NCBI GenBank assembly: GCA_023664725.1
Contig: JAMPFA010000013.1
Location: 1 to 40,723 of the forward strand
Direction of reading: 5' to 3'
Length of the DNA: 40,723 bases
From: Roseburia sp.
Lineage (GTDB): Bacteria > Bacillota > Clostridia > Lachnospirales > Lachnospiraceae
The stretch's first letter is position 1, and each line of letters starts with the position of its first letter. A program made the translations under genes and the position numbers. Below the pieces are notes generated by a model. That model was not told the origin of the DNA and ran no database searches. It was given only the letters and a program-made list of their open reading frames with translations. Shown here one piece after another: positions 34,438 to 40,723 of the stretch.

Positions 34438-34475
34438 AGGGAAACTCCTTCTTAGTTTTATAGTTATCTTTAAAC

Positions 34476-34504
34476 AGTGTAACATAAAAGGAAAGAAAAA
34501 GCAA
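34476..34504 (-). promoter_or_regulatory. dinB promoter
   Basis: On the minus strand TTGCTT (plus 34499-34504) and TACACT (plus 34476-34481) with a 17-base spacer. Its -35 overlaps the SOS-like box. Confidence 0.65.
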
Positions 34505-34514
34505 ACATTTGTTC
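34503..34514 (-). promoter_or_regulatory. LexA (SOS)-like box upstream of dinB
   Basis: Minus strand GAAC-AAAT-GTTT, one base from the GAAC-N4-GTTC core found at recA. It overlaps the dinB -35, a position where LexA would block polymerase. Confidence 0.75.
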
Positions 34515-34519
34515 TAAAT

Positions 34520-34830
34520 TAATAGAGGATATGAGTTTAGCATGTTATTTTACGCACAGTTAAAAATTGTCTTGCATTTTCTGTTCGTATAGTATATTTT
34601 GATTTTATCAAACGACATTCATCTTTTTGTTTCTTCGTATAAGAAAGCTCTTATATGTATATACAGCAATCTTTATCCGGCAATTTCGCCAGAAAACCGG
34701 CTTACAATTCAAAAATTATTTCCACGAATTTTTGCAGAACACAGGTTTGTTTTTACTCTGTTGTAAAAATTCTAAAATCCGGTAGTTTGAGCCTGAAATT
34801 AAATGAAATTTTTATTTGAAGAAAAAACTC
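34520..34830 (+). other. AT-rich intergenic stretch without a recognisable gene
   Basis: No frame on either strand gives more than short peptides with family-like sequence. Features seen are an 8-base perfect inverted repeat, CAAAAATT and AATTTTTG, at about 34713-34737, and a CCGGC/GCCAG-rich patch near 34678-34702. It may hold a small RNA or a decayed gene; I cannot support either. Confidence 0.5.
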
Positions 34831-34859
34831 TTGCAAATAGATAGGTTTTATGATATAGT
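34831..34859 (+). promoter_or_regulatory. rplS promoter
   Basis: TTGCAA at 34831-34836, a 17-base spacer, and TATAGT at 34854-34859. It gives an 80-base leader to rplS. Confidence 0.7.
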
Positions 34860-34880
34860 TTGATAGTTGTGTAAAGTATG

Positions 34881-34923
34881 CGATGGTCCTCTGTTACTAC
34901 AGATGGGAGTATTAAGAACATCG
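34881..34923 (+). promoter_or_regulatory. Candidate L19 leader structure upstream of rplS
   Basis: CGATG at 34881-34885 pairs with CATCG at 34919-34923, and inside it TCTGT-TACT-ACAGA forms a tetraloop hairpin. This lies between the promoter and the Shine-Dalgarno site. Firmicutes rplS leaders are known to carry an L19-binding autoregulatory structure; the match here is by position and pairing only. Confidence 0.5.
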
Positions 34924-34943
34924 GACAAATAGGAGGAAACAAA

Positions 34944-35297
34944 ATGAACCCAAGTGAAATTATCAAAAGTATTGAGGCAGAGCAGTTAAAGGCAGAAGTA
35001 CCGGAGTTTGGTGTGGGAGACACAGTAAAAGTTTACGGTAAGATCAAAGAAGGAAACCGTGAGAGAATCCAGGTATTTGAAGGCGTTGTGTTAAAGAAAC
35101 AGGGCGGAAGCAACCGTGAGACATTCACTGTCCGCAAGTTTTCCAACGGCGTAGGCGTTGAGAAGACATGGCCCTTACATTCTCCAAACGTGGAGAAAGT
35201 AGAAGTGGTACGTTACGGTAAAGTAAGAAGGGCAAAACTGAATTACTTGAGAGGACGTTCCGGCAAGGCTGCAAAGGTAAAAGAACTGGTAAAATAA
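34944..35297 (+). CDS. rplS: 50S ribosomal protein L19
   Basis: A 117-residue protein with ATAGGAGG before ATG 34944. L19 sits at the 30S-50S interface of the ribosome. Family signatures are [35 protein letters not shown] and [19 protein letters not shown] near the end. The gene has its own promoter and leader and is followed by a strong terminator, so it is expressed apart from rpsP, rimM and trmD, its usual companions, which are not next to it here. In this window the gene order rplS-lepB-rbgA-rnhB is preserved downstream. Confidence 0.98.
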   Translation: MNPSEIIKSIEAEQLKAEVPEFGVGDTVKVYGKIKEGNRERIQVFEGVVLKKQGGSNRETFTVRKFSNGVGVEKTWPLHSPNVEKVEVVRYGKVRRAKLNYLRGRSGKAAKVKELVK

Positions 35298-35303
35298 TTC
35301 GTA

Positions 35304-35341
35304 AAAACGGTATTCATGGCTATGTTGAATACCGTTTTTTT
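35304..35341 (+). terminator. Terminator after rplS
   Basis: AAACGGTATTCA pairs with TGAATACCGTTT around a nine-base loop and runs into seven T residues. It is a strong intrinsic terminator directly after the stop. Confidence 0.92.
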
Positions 35342-35420
35342 CATAAAATCCCACTATTTGTTTCTACATAAAAAGCACAGGTTGAGAAAATGACCATACA
35401 ATTACAGAATTGAGGAAAAT

Positions 35421-36002
35421 ATGAGAAGAAGAAGCGGACTGCATTTTGGACGGGAAAAAAAGAAAATAAATGTGCCTATTGTTAAAGAAGTGATTACCTG
35501 GATATTAGAGTGCATGATCGTATTGGTGATCGCCTTTGTGTTTGTCTATTTTATCGGGCTTAGAACCAGCGTGGTGGGGCAGTCTATGGCTCCCACTCTG
35601 GAAAACAAACAGGAAATTTTGATCAATCGCTTTATTTATCTTCTGGCAGATCCGAAGCCCGGGGATGTGGTGGTCTTTCTGCCAAACGGTAATGAAAAAT
35701 CCCATTACTATGTCAAGCGTGTCATAGGGGTGCCGGGGGATACAGTGCAGATTAAGGATGGGGAAGTTTATGTCAACGACCAACTCTTTGAGGAAGAGGA
35801 GGAATTTGCGCCGATCTTAGATGCGGAGCTGGCGGCGGAGCCTGTCACTCTTAGACAGGATGAATATTTTGTGTTGGGGGATAACCGGAATAACAGCGAG
35901 GACAGCCGTTATGCCAATATCGGAAATGTGAAGAAAGAATATATCATCGGCAAGGCATGGTTTATCATGTCGCCATACGGGAATATGGGATTTATCAAGT
36001 AG
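35421..36002 (+). CDS. lepB: Type I signal peptidase
   Basis: A 193-residue membrane protease that removes signal peptides from exported proteins. GAGGAAAAT precedes ATG 35421. One N-terminal membrane helix (about 30-46) is followed by the extracellular catalytic domain. The Ser-Lys dyad is Ser55 in VVGQSMAPTL and Lys99 in HYYVKRVIGVPGD; the GDNRNNSEDSR segment near the C-terminus is the family box E. The short length with a single membrane helix is typical of Gram-positive SipS-type enzymes. It lies 15 bases before rbgA. Confidence 0.96.
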   Translation: MRRRSGLHFGREKKKINVPIVKEVITWILECMIVLVIAFVFVYFIGLRTSVVGQSMAPTLENKQEILINRFIYLLADPKPGDVVVFLPNGNEKSHYYVKRVIGVPGDTVQIKDGEVYVNDQLFEEEEEFAPILDAELAAEPVTLRQDEYFVLGDNRNNSEDSRYANIGNVKKEYIIGKAWFIMSPYGNMGFIK

Positions 36003-36017
36003 ACAGGGAGGTTTGCT

Positions 36018-36857
36018 ATGCAGTTTCAGTGGTATCCGGGGCATATGACAAAGGCAAAGCGTCAGATGCAGGAAGATATAAAATTGATTGATTTGATCAT
36101 AGAACTTGTGGATGCAAGGATTCCTTTGTCCAGCCGGAATCCGGACATTGACGAGCTTGGGAAAAATAAGGCACGGCTGATTTTAATGAACAAGTCGGAT
36201 CTGGCGGACGAGAGGGTGACAAAAGCCTGGAAGGATTACTTTGTGTCAAAGGGTTGTTTTGTGGTCTCATTGGATGCAAGGAGCAAAGCGGGGATCAAAG
36301 CCATCCAGGGACAGATTCTGGAAGCCTGCAGGGAAAAGATAGAGCGGGATCAAAAAAGAGGGATCAAAAACCGCCCGGTTCGCGCTATGGTGGTTGGCAT
36401 CCCCAATGTGGGCAAGTCCACTTTTATCAACACCTATGCGGGCAAAGCCTGTGCAAAAACAGGGAATAAGCCGGGAGTGACCAAGGGGAAACAGTGGATC
36501 CGCCTGAATAAGAGTGTGGAGCTTTTAGACACCCCGGGAATCCTCTGGCCCAAATTTGAAGATCAGAGTGTAGGGCTTCGGCTGGCGCTGATCGGCTCTA
36601 TCAAAGATGAGATTTTAAATACGGATGAGCTGGCAATGGAATTGATAAAGATTCTGCTTGTGAAATATCCGGGGGTCCTCTCTGAGCGGTATCATCTTAC
36701 AGAGGAAGAGGATGCACTTAAAGTGCTGATGGAGATTGGGGAGAATAGGAATTGCCGAAGCAAGGGGAATGAGTTGGATTATAGTAAGGCGGCAAATCTT
36801 TTGCTGGATGAGTTTCGGAGTGGGAAGGTTGGGAGGATAACACTGGAGGAGCCGTAA
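36018..36857 (+). CDS. rbgA: Ribosome biogenesis GTPase RbgA (YlqF)
   Basis: A 279-residue circularly permuted GTPase with CAGGGAGG before ATG 36018. RbgA is needed for late 50S subunit assembly. The G motifs come in permuted order: G4 (LILMNKSDL) near residue 57, G5-like LDARSKAG near 88, G1 (GIPNVGKSTFIN) near 130, and G3 (LLDTPGILWPK) near 173. The N-terminal start FQWYPGHMTKAKRQM is the hallmark of the YlqF family. Its position beside rplS and rnhB is the same as in Bacillus. Confidence 0.96.
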   Translation: MQFQWYPGHMTKAKRQMQEDIKLIDLIIELVDARIPLSSRNPDIDELGKNKARLILMNKSDLADERVTKAWKDYFVSKGCFVVSLDARSKAGIKAIQGQILEACREKIERDQKRGIKNRPVRAMVVGIPNVGKSTFINTYAGKACAKTGNKPGVTKGKQWIRLNKSVELLDTPGILWPKFEDQSVGLRLALIGSIKDEILNTDELAMELIKILLVKYPGVLSERYHLTEEEDALKVLMEIGENRNCRSKGNELDYSKAANLLLDEFRSGKVGRITLEEP

Positions 36858-36879
36858 ATTAAGGTGTTTCAAAGATAAG

Positions 36880-36916
36880 GTATTGGCTGGCTTCACAATG
36901 TAGAGCCAGCCAATAC
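36880..36916. repeat. Perfect 12-base inverted repeat between rbgA and rnhB
   Basis: GTATTGGCTGGC at 36880-36891 and its exact reverse complement at 36905-36916 enclose 13 bases. No T-run follows on either strand, so it is not a standard terminator. It could be an RNA stem for processing or stability, or a protein operator. Confidence 0.75.
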
Positions 36917-36954
36917 ATCATAGTGTATATGTCTAACAAGGGAGAGGATTGATA

Positions 36955-37719
36955 ATGGGTACACAAAAGAAAATCAGTGAGATTAAGGAGGAGTTCCAGC
37001 AGGCAGAAACAACAAATCTGCCACTTCTTATTGAGCGGTACAGGGAAGACGCAAGAACCGGCGTACAAAATCTTATAAAAAAGGCAGGAAAATCCCTGGA
37101 AAAGCTGGAAAAGGAAAAAGAGAGAATGCAGGTTCTAAGATTTTATGAGAAGAAATATGCAGACAGAAAATTTATCTGCGGCATCGATGAGGCGGGGAGA
37201 GGTCCCCTGGCAGGCCCGGTGGTGGCGGGAGCGGTGATACTTCCGAAGGACTGTGAGATTCTCTATATCAACGACTCCAAACAGTTGTCGCCGAAAAAGA
37301 GGGAAGAGCTTTTTGATGTGATCATGGAACAGGCTCTGGCAGTGGGGGTTGGAATGACATCTCCCCAGAGGATTGACGAGATCAATATTTTGCAGGCCAC
37401 CTATGAAGCCATGAGGGAAGCTATTCAAAATCTCGGTGTAACACCCGATATATTATTAAACGATGCGGTAAGGATTCCGGAGGTGGCAATAGAGCAGGTG
37501 CCAATTATAAAAGGGGATGCAAAAAGCATCAGCATCGGTGCGGCAAGCATTATCGCAAAAGTCACCAGGGATAGATTGATGTTGGAGTACCATAAATTAA
37601 TGCCGGAATATCGGTTTAGCTCTAATAAGGGGTACGGTTCCAAAGAGCATATTGAAGCGATAAAAGCCTATGGCCCGTCACCCATTCACCGGAAAAGCTT
37701 TATTGGAAATTTTGTGTGA
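36955..37719 (+). CDS. rnhB: Ribonuclease HII
   Basis: A 254-residue enzyme that removes ribonucleotides from DNA and RNA-DNA hybrids. ATG 36955 follows AAGGGAGAGG; an in-frame TTG two codons earlier is possible. The N-terminal helical extension (residues 1-70) occurs in many Firmicutes enzymes. Catalytic carboxylates appear in CGIDEAGRGPLAGPVVAGAV (the Asp-Glu pair), the later Asp in NDSKQLSPKKREEL, and LLNDAVRIP. The ending HRKSF is typical of family members. It belongs to the conserved rplS-to-yraN block. Confidence 0.97.
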   Translation: MGTQKKISEIKEEFQQAETTNLPLLIERYREDARTGVQNLIKKAGKSLEKLEKEKERMQVLRFYEKKYADRKFICGIDEAGRGPLAGPVVAGAVILPKDCEILYINDSKQLSPKKREELFDVIMEQALAVGVGMTSPQRIDEINILQATYEAMREAIQNLGVTPDILLNDAVRIPEVAIEQVPIIKGDAKSISIGAASIIAKVTRDRLMLEYHKLMPEYRFSSNKGYGSKEHIEAIKAYGPSPIHRKSFIGNFV

Positions 37720-37792
37720 CAGTTATAAGAGAAAGGGACTTAGGGAGTGGCGTTCCTGCGGCATGGCTGTCAATGAAAATGGGGGGATAGAT

Positions 37793-39613
37793 ATGCAGAT
37801 TACAGATATGCTTGGCCAATATAATAGAAACCTTGCTACTGGCACGGAGATTGCCCAGGGAACTCAGGGAATAAGGCAGGTGATGTCCCCTCTGCAGCAG
37901 ATGTCTGTGGGCAACGTGTTTGAGGGAAATATCAACAGCATGGAAAACGGCGTAGTCACCTTGGGTCTGCCGGACGGAAAGACGATCCAGGCCAGGCTTG
38001 ACCAGGGGGTGTCGGTAAATGTGGGGCAGTCCATGTTTTTTCAGGTGAAAGCCAACAACGGCGCCCAGATTGCCATCCGCCCCTTCTCCAACGGAGTGGC
38101 AAGCAATCCTACACTGCTTGCGGCCCTTGATGCTGCCAGTCTTCAGGCAAACGCAAAAATGCTCACCATGGTAAATGCCATGATGGAGCAGTCCATGCCA
38201 ATCGACAAGCAGAGCCTTCTTGCGATGGCAAGGCTGGTGTCTGGAAATGAAAGGATGGATGTAAACAACATTGTACAGATGGCAAAGCTTGGGATTCCCA
38301 TTACCGAGGAGATGGCGGCACAGTTTGAAAATTATAAATCAGACCAGTATGCGGTGCTTGACCAGCTGGAGTCTGTGATGAAACGTCTGCCTCAGCAGAT
38401 GACAAGCGGGAAGTTAAGCGTTGGTGAAATGCTGGAATTGAATCAGAAGATTGCCCAGATTTTGGTGGGGGAGGGAAGTGGGGAAAACTTGTCTGAGAGT
38501 ACTGCTGTGAAGACAGAAAACGCTGCGTCCCCAGAAGCTGTCCTGGAGGGCAAAGGCGAGGCTCAGGGAATAGAAAATATTAAAATTTCTGAGGAGCAGG
38601 GGAAAACAGATGCCCTTTTAAACATGGCCAAGGGAGAAAAAATTTCGGAGGAAATGTCTGCCGCAAAAGAGAGGGCAGCAGAAAACTTAAAAGGCGAAGA
38701 GAACCAGGGCAAAATTGTGATAAATGAAGAAAATGTCAGCCAGGCGCAGGAAAAGCATACTCCGGCAGCTACACAGGGAACTCCTCTGACGGACGTTTTA
38801 AGCGGAAAGCAGCTGAATAACCTGGATGCAAGACTTTCTAATATACTGGAACTGTCCAAAAATCCGGCTGTTTTTGAAGACGGAAAATTAAATGCTAATC
38901 TTACTTCCAAAGAACTTTTATCCCTGCTCACAGAGGCGTTTTCCAGCAAGGATGCCTTTACAAAGGCAGCTCTCAGTGAGTTGGTGTCCAGCCGGGAATA
39001 CCGCACGCTGCTCCGCAGTGTGATGGAGGAACAGTGGCTGTTAAAACCGGAGGATCTAAAGGCAGAAAATAAGGTAAATGAGCTTTATCAGAGGTTAAAC
39101 AGGCAGATGGATCAGATGGAGCAGGTGTTAAAAAATTTTGGGCAAAATACCCAGAATCTTTCGGACACTGCCTCTTCTATCCGCAACAATATTCAGTTTA
39201 TGAATCAGTTAAACCAGACCTATGCCTATGTGCAAATTCCCTTAAAATTATCCGGTCAGAATGCCCACAGCGACTTGTACGTGTATACAGGCAGGAAAAG
39301 GCGGGGGGAGGAAGATGAGGACTTGACGGCATTTCTGCACTTAGATTTGGAACATTTGGGGTCTACGGACGTATCCGTGCGGATGCGGCAGAAAAAGGTT
39401 ACTACCAACTTTTATCTGTCCGACGATCTGTCCTATGATCTGATTATGGAACATTTGGATGAACTGGAGGAGCGGCTGGCGAAAAAAGGCTACCAGGTAA
39501 AAATCCAGGTCAATACCCAGGAAGAGACACCCAGCTTTGTAGACCAGATCCTGAAAGGACAGCCGTCTGCAGGGGGAATGGTGCATAGATATTCTTTTGA
39601 TGTCAGGGCGTGA
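37793..39613 (+). CDS. FliK-like (YlqG-position) protein
   Basis: A 606-residue soluble protein. I prefer ATG 37793 behind GGGGGGAT; an in-frame ATG at 37763 has a weaker site. The middle (about 240-350) is low-complexity, Glu/Lys/Ala-rich and probably disordered. The C-terminal region (about 470-595) resembles the FliK C-terminal (hook-length control) domain: IQFMNQLNQTYAYVQIPLKL, then FLHLDLEHLGSTDVSVRM and YDLIMEHLDELEERLAKKGY. In Bacillus the YlqG gene has the same neighbours. FliK measures flagellar hook length by binding FlhB, and the next gene is an FlhB C-terminal-like protein. A flagellar role is inferred; no other flagellar gene is visible. Confidence 0.65.
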   Translation: MQITDMLGQYNRNLATGTEIAQGTQGIRQVMSPLQQMSVGNVFEGNINSMENGVVTLGLPDGKTIQARLDQGVSVNVGQSMFFQVKANNGAQIAIRPFSNGVASNPTLLAALDAASLQANAKMLTMVNAMMEQSMPIDKQSLLAMARLVSGNERMDVNNIVQMAKLGIPITEEMAAQFENYKSDQYAVLDQLESVMKRLPQQMTSGKLSVGEMLELNQKIAQILVGEGSGENLSESTAVKTENAASPEAVLEGKGEAQGIENIKISEEQGKTDALLNMAKGEKISEEMSAAKERAAENLKGEENQGKIVINEENVSQAQEKHTPAATQGTPLTDVLSGKQLNNLDARLSNILELSKNPAVFEDGKLNANLTSKELLSLLTEAFSSKDAFTKAALSELVSSREYRTLLRSVMEEQWLLKPEDLKAENKVNELYQRLNRQMDQMEQVLKNFGQNTQNLSDTASSIRNNIQFMNQLNQTYAYVQIPLKLSGQNAHSDLYVYTGRKRRGEEDEDLTAFLHLDLEHLGSTDVSVRMRQKKVTTNFYLSDDLSYDLIMEHLDELEERLAKKGYQVKIQVNTQEETPSFVDQILKGQPSAGGMVHRYSFDVRA

Positions 39614-39908
39614 AAAAGTGGAAAATAGGAAAAAAGTAAAAGACAATGTGAAAACAGCGGTGGCATTGGCCTACAATCCCGGGGATGTGGCGCCTACCAT
39701 ACTTGCCACGGGAAAAGGGGAGCTGGCGGAAAAGATTATTGAAAAGGCAAAAGAGAGTGACGTGCCTTTGTATAAAGATAACAAGCTGGCAAATACTCTT
39801 TCTAAATTGGAGATCGGGGATGCTATACCGCCGGAATTGTATGAGGTTGTGGCGGAGATATTAGTGTTTGTGGATGATATGGATCGGCTGAGGTCGAAAT
39901 TGCAATAA
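39600..39908 (+). CDS. Orphan FlhB C-terminal domain protein (YlqH-like)
   Basis: A 102-residue protein matching the cytoplasmic domain of FlhB/EscU export-switch proteins without the membrane part. The hallmark region reads VALAYNPGDVAPTILATGKG, then KESDVPLYKDNKLANTL and LEIGDAIPPELYEVVAEILV. The usual autocleavage motif Asn-Pro-Thr-His is Asn-Pro-Gly-Asp here, so self-cleavage is doubtful. ATG 39600 overlaps the FliK-like gene by 14 bases; a GTG at 39618 is an alternative start. Such proteins lie next to rnhB in many Firmicutes, even in non-flagellate ones. The partner is probably the FliK-like protein beside it (inference). Confidence 0.8.
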   Translation: MSGREKVENRKKVKDNVKTAVALAYNPGDVAPTILATGKGELAEKIIEKAKESDVPLYKDNKLANTLSKLEIGDAIPPELYEVVAEILVFVDDMDRLRSKLQ

Positions 39909-40067
39909 TATGTAGTTTTTTGGAAACGGGCGTTGTGCAAGATAAAAGTCACCGCAGGGCAAGCTTTCGCTATTTGTCTATAGGTCAAAAGAATTGCTTT
40001 TATTACAATTTTGACAGGAGATAGTTGGAATGGCAGTGATAGTGTTTTGAGTATGAGAAAGGGGAAT

Positions 40068-40430
40068 ATGGCTGCTGAGAGTACAAGAAAAACCGGGAGA
40101 GAAAAGGAAGAGTTGGCAGAAGAGTATCTGTGTCAACAGGGATATAAGATTTTAGAGAAGAATTTTTTTGGCCATTTTGGGGAGATTGATATTATTGCGA
40201 GAGAAGGGGATACGCTGGTGTTTGCGGAGGTGAAATACCGGAAGAGCGAAAAGCTTGGAAATCCCTTGGAGGCGGTGGATTTGAGGAAGCAAAGAAAGAT
40301 TTGCAAGACGGCGTTGTATTATATTGCAAAGCACCGTGTTTCAAATGATATTCCTTGTCGATTTGATGTGATAGGGATTGTGGGGGATGATATTACTCAT
40401 ATAAAAAATGCCTTTGAATTTCGGGAATAG
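40068..40430 (+). CDS. yraN: YraN/UPF0102 endonuclease-like protein
   Basis: A 120-residue protein, started at ATG 40068 behind AAAGGGG; a longer in-frame start at 40011 adds 19 unusual residues and has no site. The fold is the restriction-endonuclease type with GREKEELAEEYLCQQGYKIL, FFGHFGEIDIIAREGDTLVF and EVKYRK, giving an E-x-D...E-x-K catalytic-like pattern (Glu in GEID, Asp in EID, Glu-x-Lys in EVK). This family is predicted to be a Holliday junction or DNA-repair nuclease, but the activity is not well established. Its place after rnhB and the ylqH-like gene is conserved. Confidence 0.93.
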   Translation: MAAESTRKTGREKEELAEEYLCQQGYKILEKNFFGHFGEIDIIAREGDTLVFAEVKYRKSEKLGNPLEAVDLRKQRKICKTALYYIAKHRVSNDIPCRFDVIGIVGDDITHIKNAFEFRE

Positions 40431-40465
40431 TATTTATTGACATATGCATATGAAGATTATAGAAG

Positions 40466-40686
40466 ATGGATGATGGCAATTCTGTTTATCCATGTACCTG
40501 CATTGGAACAGTTGAAAGGTTAATCATGCTTATTCTTTTATCAGTGGATCATTATGCCGCAATGGGGTTTGTGCTTACTGCAAAATCAATTGCCAGATAT
40601 GATAAAATTGCGAAAGATGTAAAATTTGCAGAACGCTGGTAAGCACATTATGTGTAATTTTATGTAGAATATTAATTTTAGCCTAG
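40466..40686 (+). pseudogene. Frameshifted remnant of a small membrane protein (uncertain family)
   Basis: From about 40466 one frame reads TVERLIMLILLSVDHYAAMG and FVLTAKSIARYDKIAKDVKF, then meets a stop at 40640. Continuing in another frame from 40636 gives LVSTLCVILCRILILA and a stop at 40684. Together these look like a hydrophobic, membrane-embedded C-terminal end, resembling from memory the tail of DUF3307-type proteins. A single base loss near 40634 would explain the break. The 5' part is missing. A TTGACA-like -35 at 40437 precedes it. Confidence 0.55.
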
Positions 40687-40708
40687 AGAAATAAAAAGGA
40701 GTGTGCCC

Positions 40709-40723
40709 ATGTTTCAGATAAAT
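40709..40723 (+). CDS. Start of an unidentified gene (partial)
   Basis: ATG 40709 lies nine bases downstream of an AAAAGGAG Shine-Dalgarno site and opens a frame (MFQIN) that leaves the window after five codons. The spacing is good for a real start, but five residues identify nothing. Confidence 0.5.

Noticed and set aside
34878..34943. Upstream extension of rplS from GTG-like start at 34878.
   Set aside because: The added residues come from the structured leader, and the AGGAGG site fits ATG 34944 and the usual L19 length.
39909..40067. Extra gene or N-terminal extension before yraN.
   Set aside because: The in-frame residues from TTG 40011 are low-complexity, lack a ribosome site, and ATG 40068 has AAAGGGG at proper spacing.

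Overview
The window looks like chromosomal DNA of an anaerobic, spore-forming Bacillota of the class Clostridia, most likely a Lachnospiraceae gut-type organism. This is inferred from family content: RNase Y, a SpoIIM-type engulfment protein beside a NudF-type hydrolase, a CarD-type regulator, a FolT-type ECF transporter S component, DUF6056 and DUF6062 family proteins, and the rplS-lepB-rbgA-rnhB-(ylqG)-(ylqH)-yraN block. I see no prophage, insertion sequence, integrase or CRISPR array. Almost everything is packed, mostly plus-strand core genome with short gaps, many good Shine-Dalgarno sites and intrinsic terminators.

Region by region. (1) 1-2063: the 3' end of prfC (release factor 3), an AT-rich polytopic DUF6056 membrane protein and a thioredoxin. 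(2) 2089-6973: a terminator and a tandem 29/30-base repeat precede a tightly coupled five-gene operon: circularly permuted ATP-grasp, alpha-E protein, transglutaminase-like protease, and two AstE/M14-like zinc hydrolase paralogs. The second paralog has lost both zinc-binding histidines. This is the best candidate for a poorly described system, probably making and trimming a small non-ribosomal peptide or amide. (3) 7004-10550: recA (with a perfect SOS box), recX and rny. (4) 10574-13048: nudF, spoIIM, a terminator shared with the convergent DAHP synthase gene, then a minus-strand tRNA-Arg(CCG) with its own promoter and terminator. (5) 13068-19858: a membrane-anchored SH3b protein, an RsuA/RluF-type pseudouridine synthase, ligA, metA, a Cof-type HAD phosphatase and an AroQ-type chorismate mutase. 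(6) 19815-27118: a secreted transglutaminase/InlB-repeat protein, a seven-TM hybrid histidine kinase with receiver and Hpt, a receiver-only response regulator and a methyl-accepting chemotaxis-type receptor. (7) 27202-30587: a DUF6062 gene (minus), carD behind a terminator-like leader hairpin, folT, the remnant of a response regulator, and uppP. (8) 30617-34514: glgX, a greA-family gene, and convergent dinB with its own SOS-like operator. (9) 34520-40723: an AT-rich non-coding stretch, rplS with a structured leader, lepB, rbgA, rnhB, a FliK-like protein, an orphan FlhB C-terminal-domain protein, yraN, a frameshifted membrane-protein remnant, and the first codons of another gene.

How the genes work together. 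recA and dinB are separated by about 26 kb but both carry GAAC-N4-GTTC-type operators and so likely belong to one LexA regulon; ligA and recX add to the repair theme. The kinase, receiver protein and receptor in region 6 look like a phosphorelay plus chemosensory unit. The rplS-yraN block is a ribosome, secretion and nucleic-acid housekeeping unit. All function calls come from reading motifs and recalled family knowledge; no database search was run.
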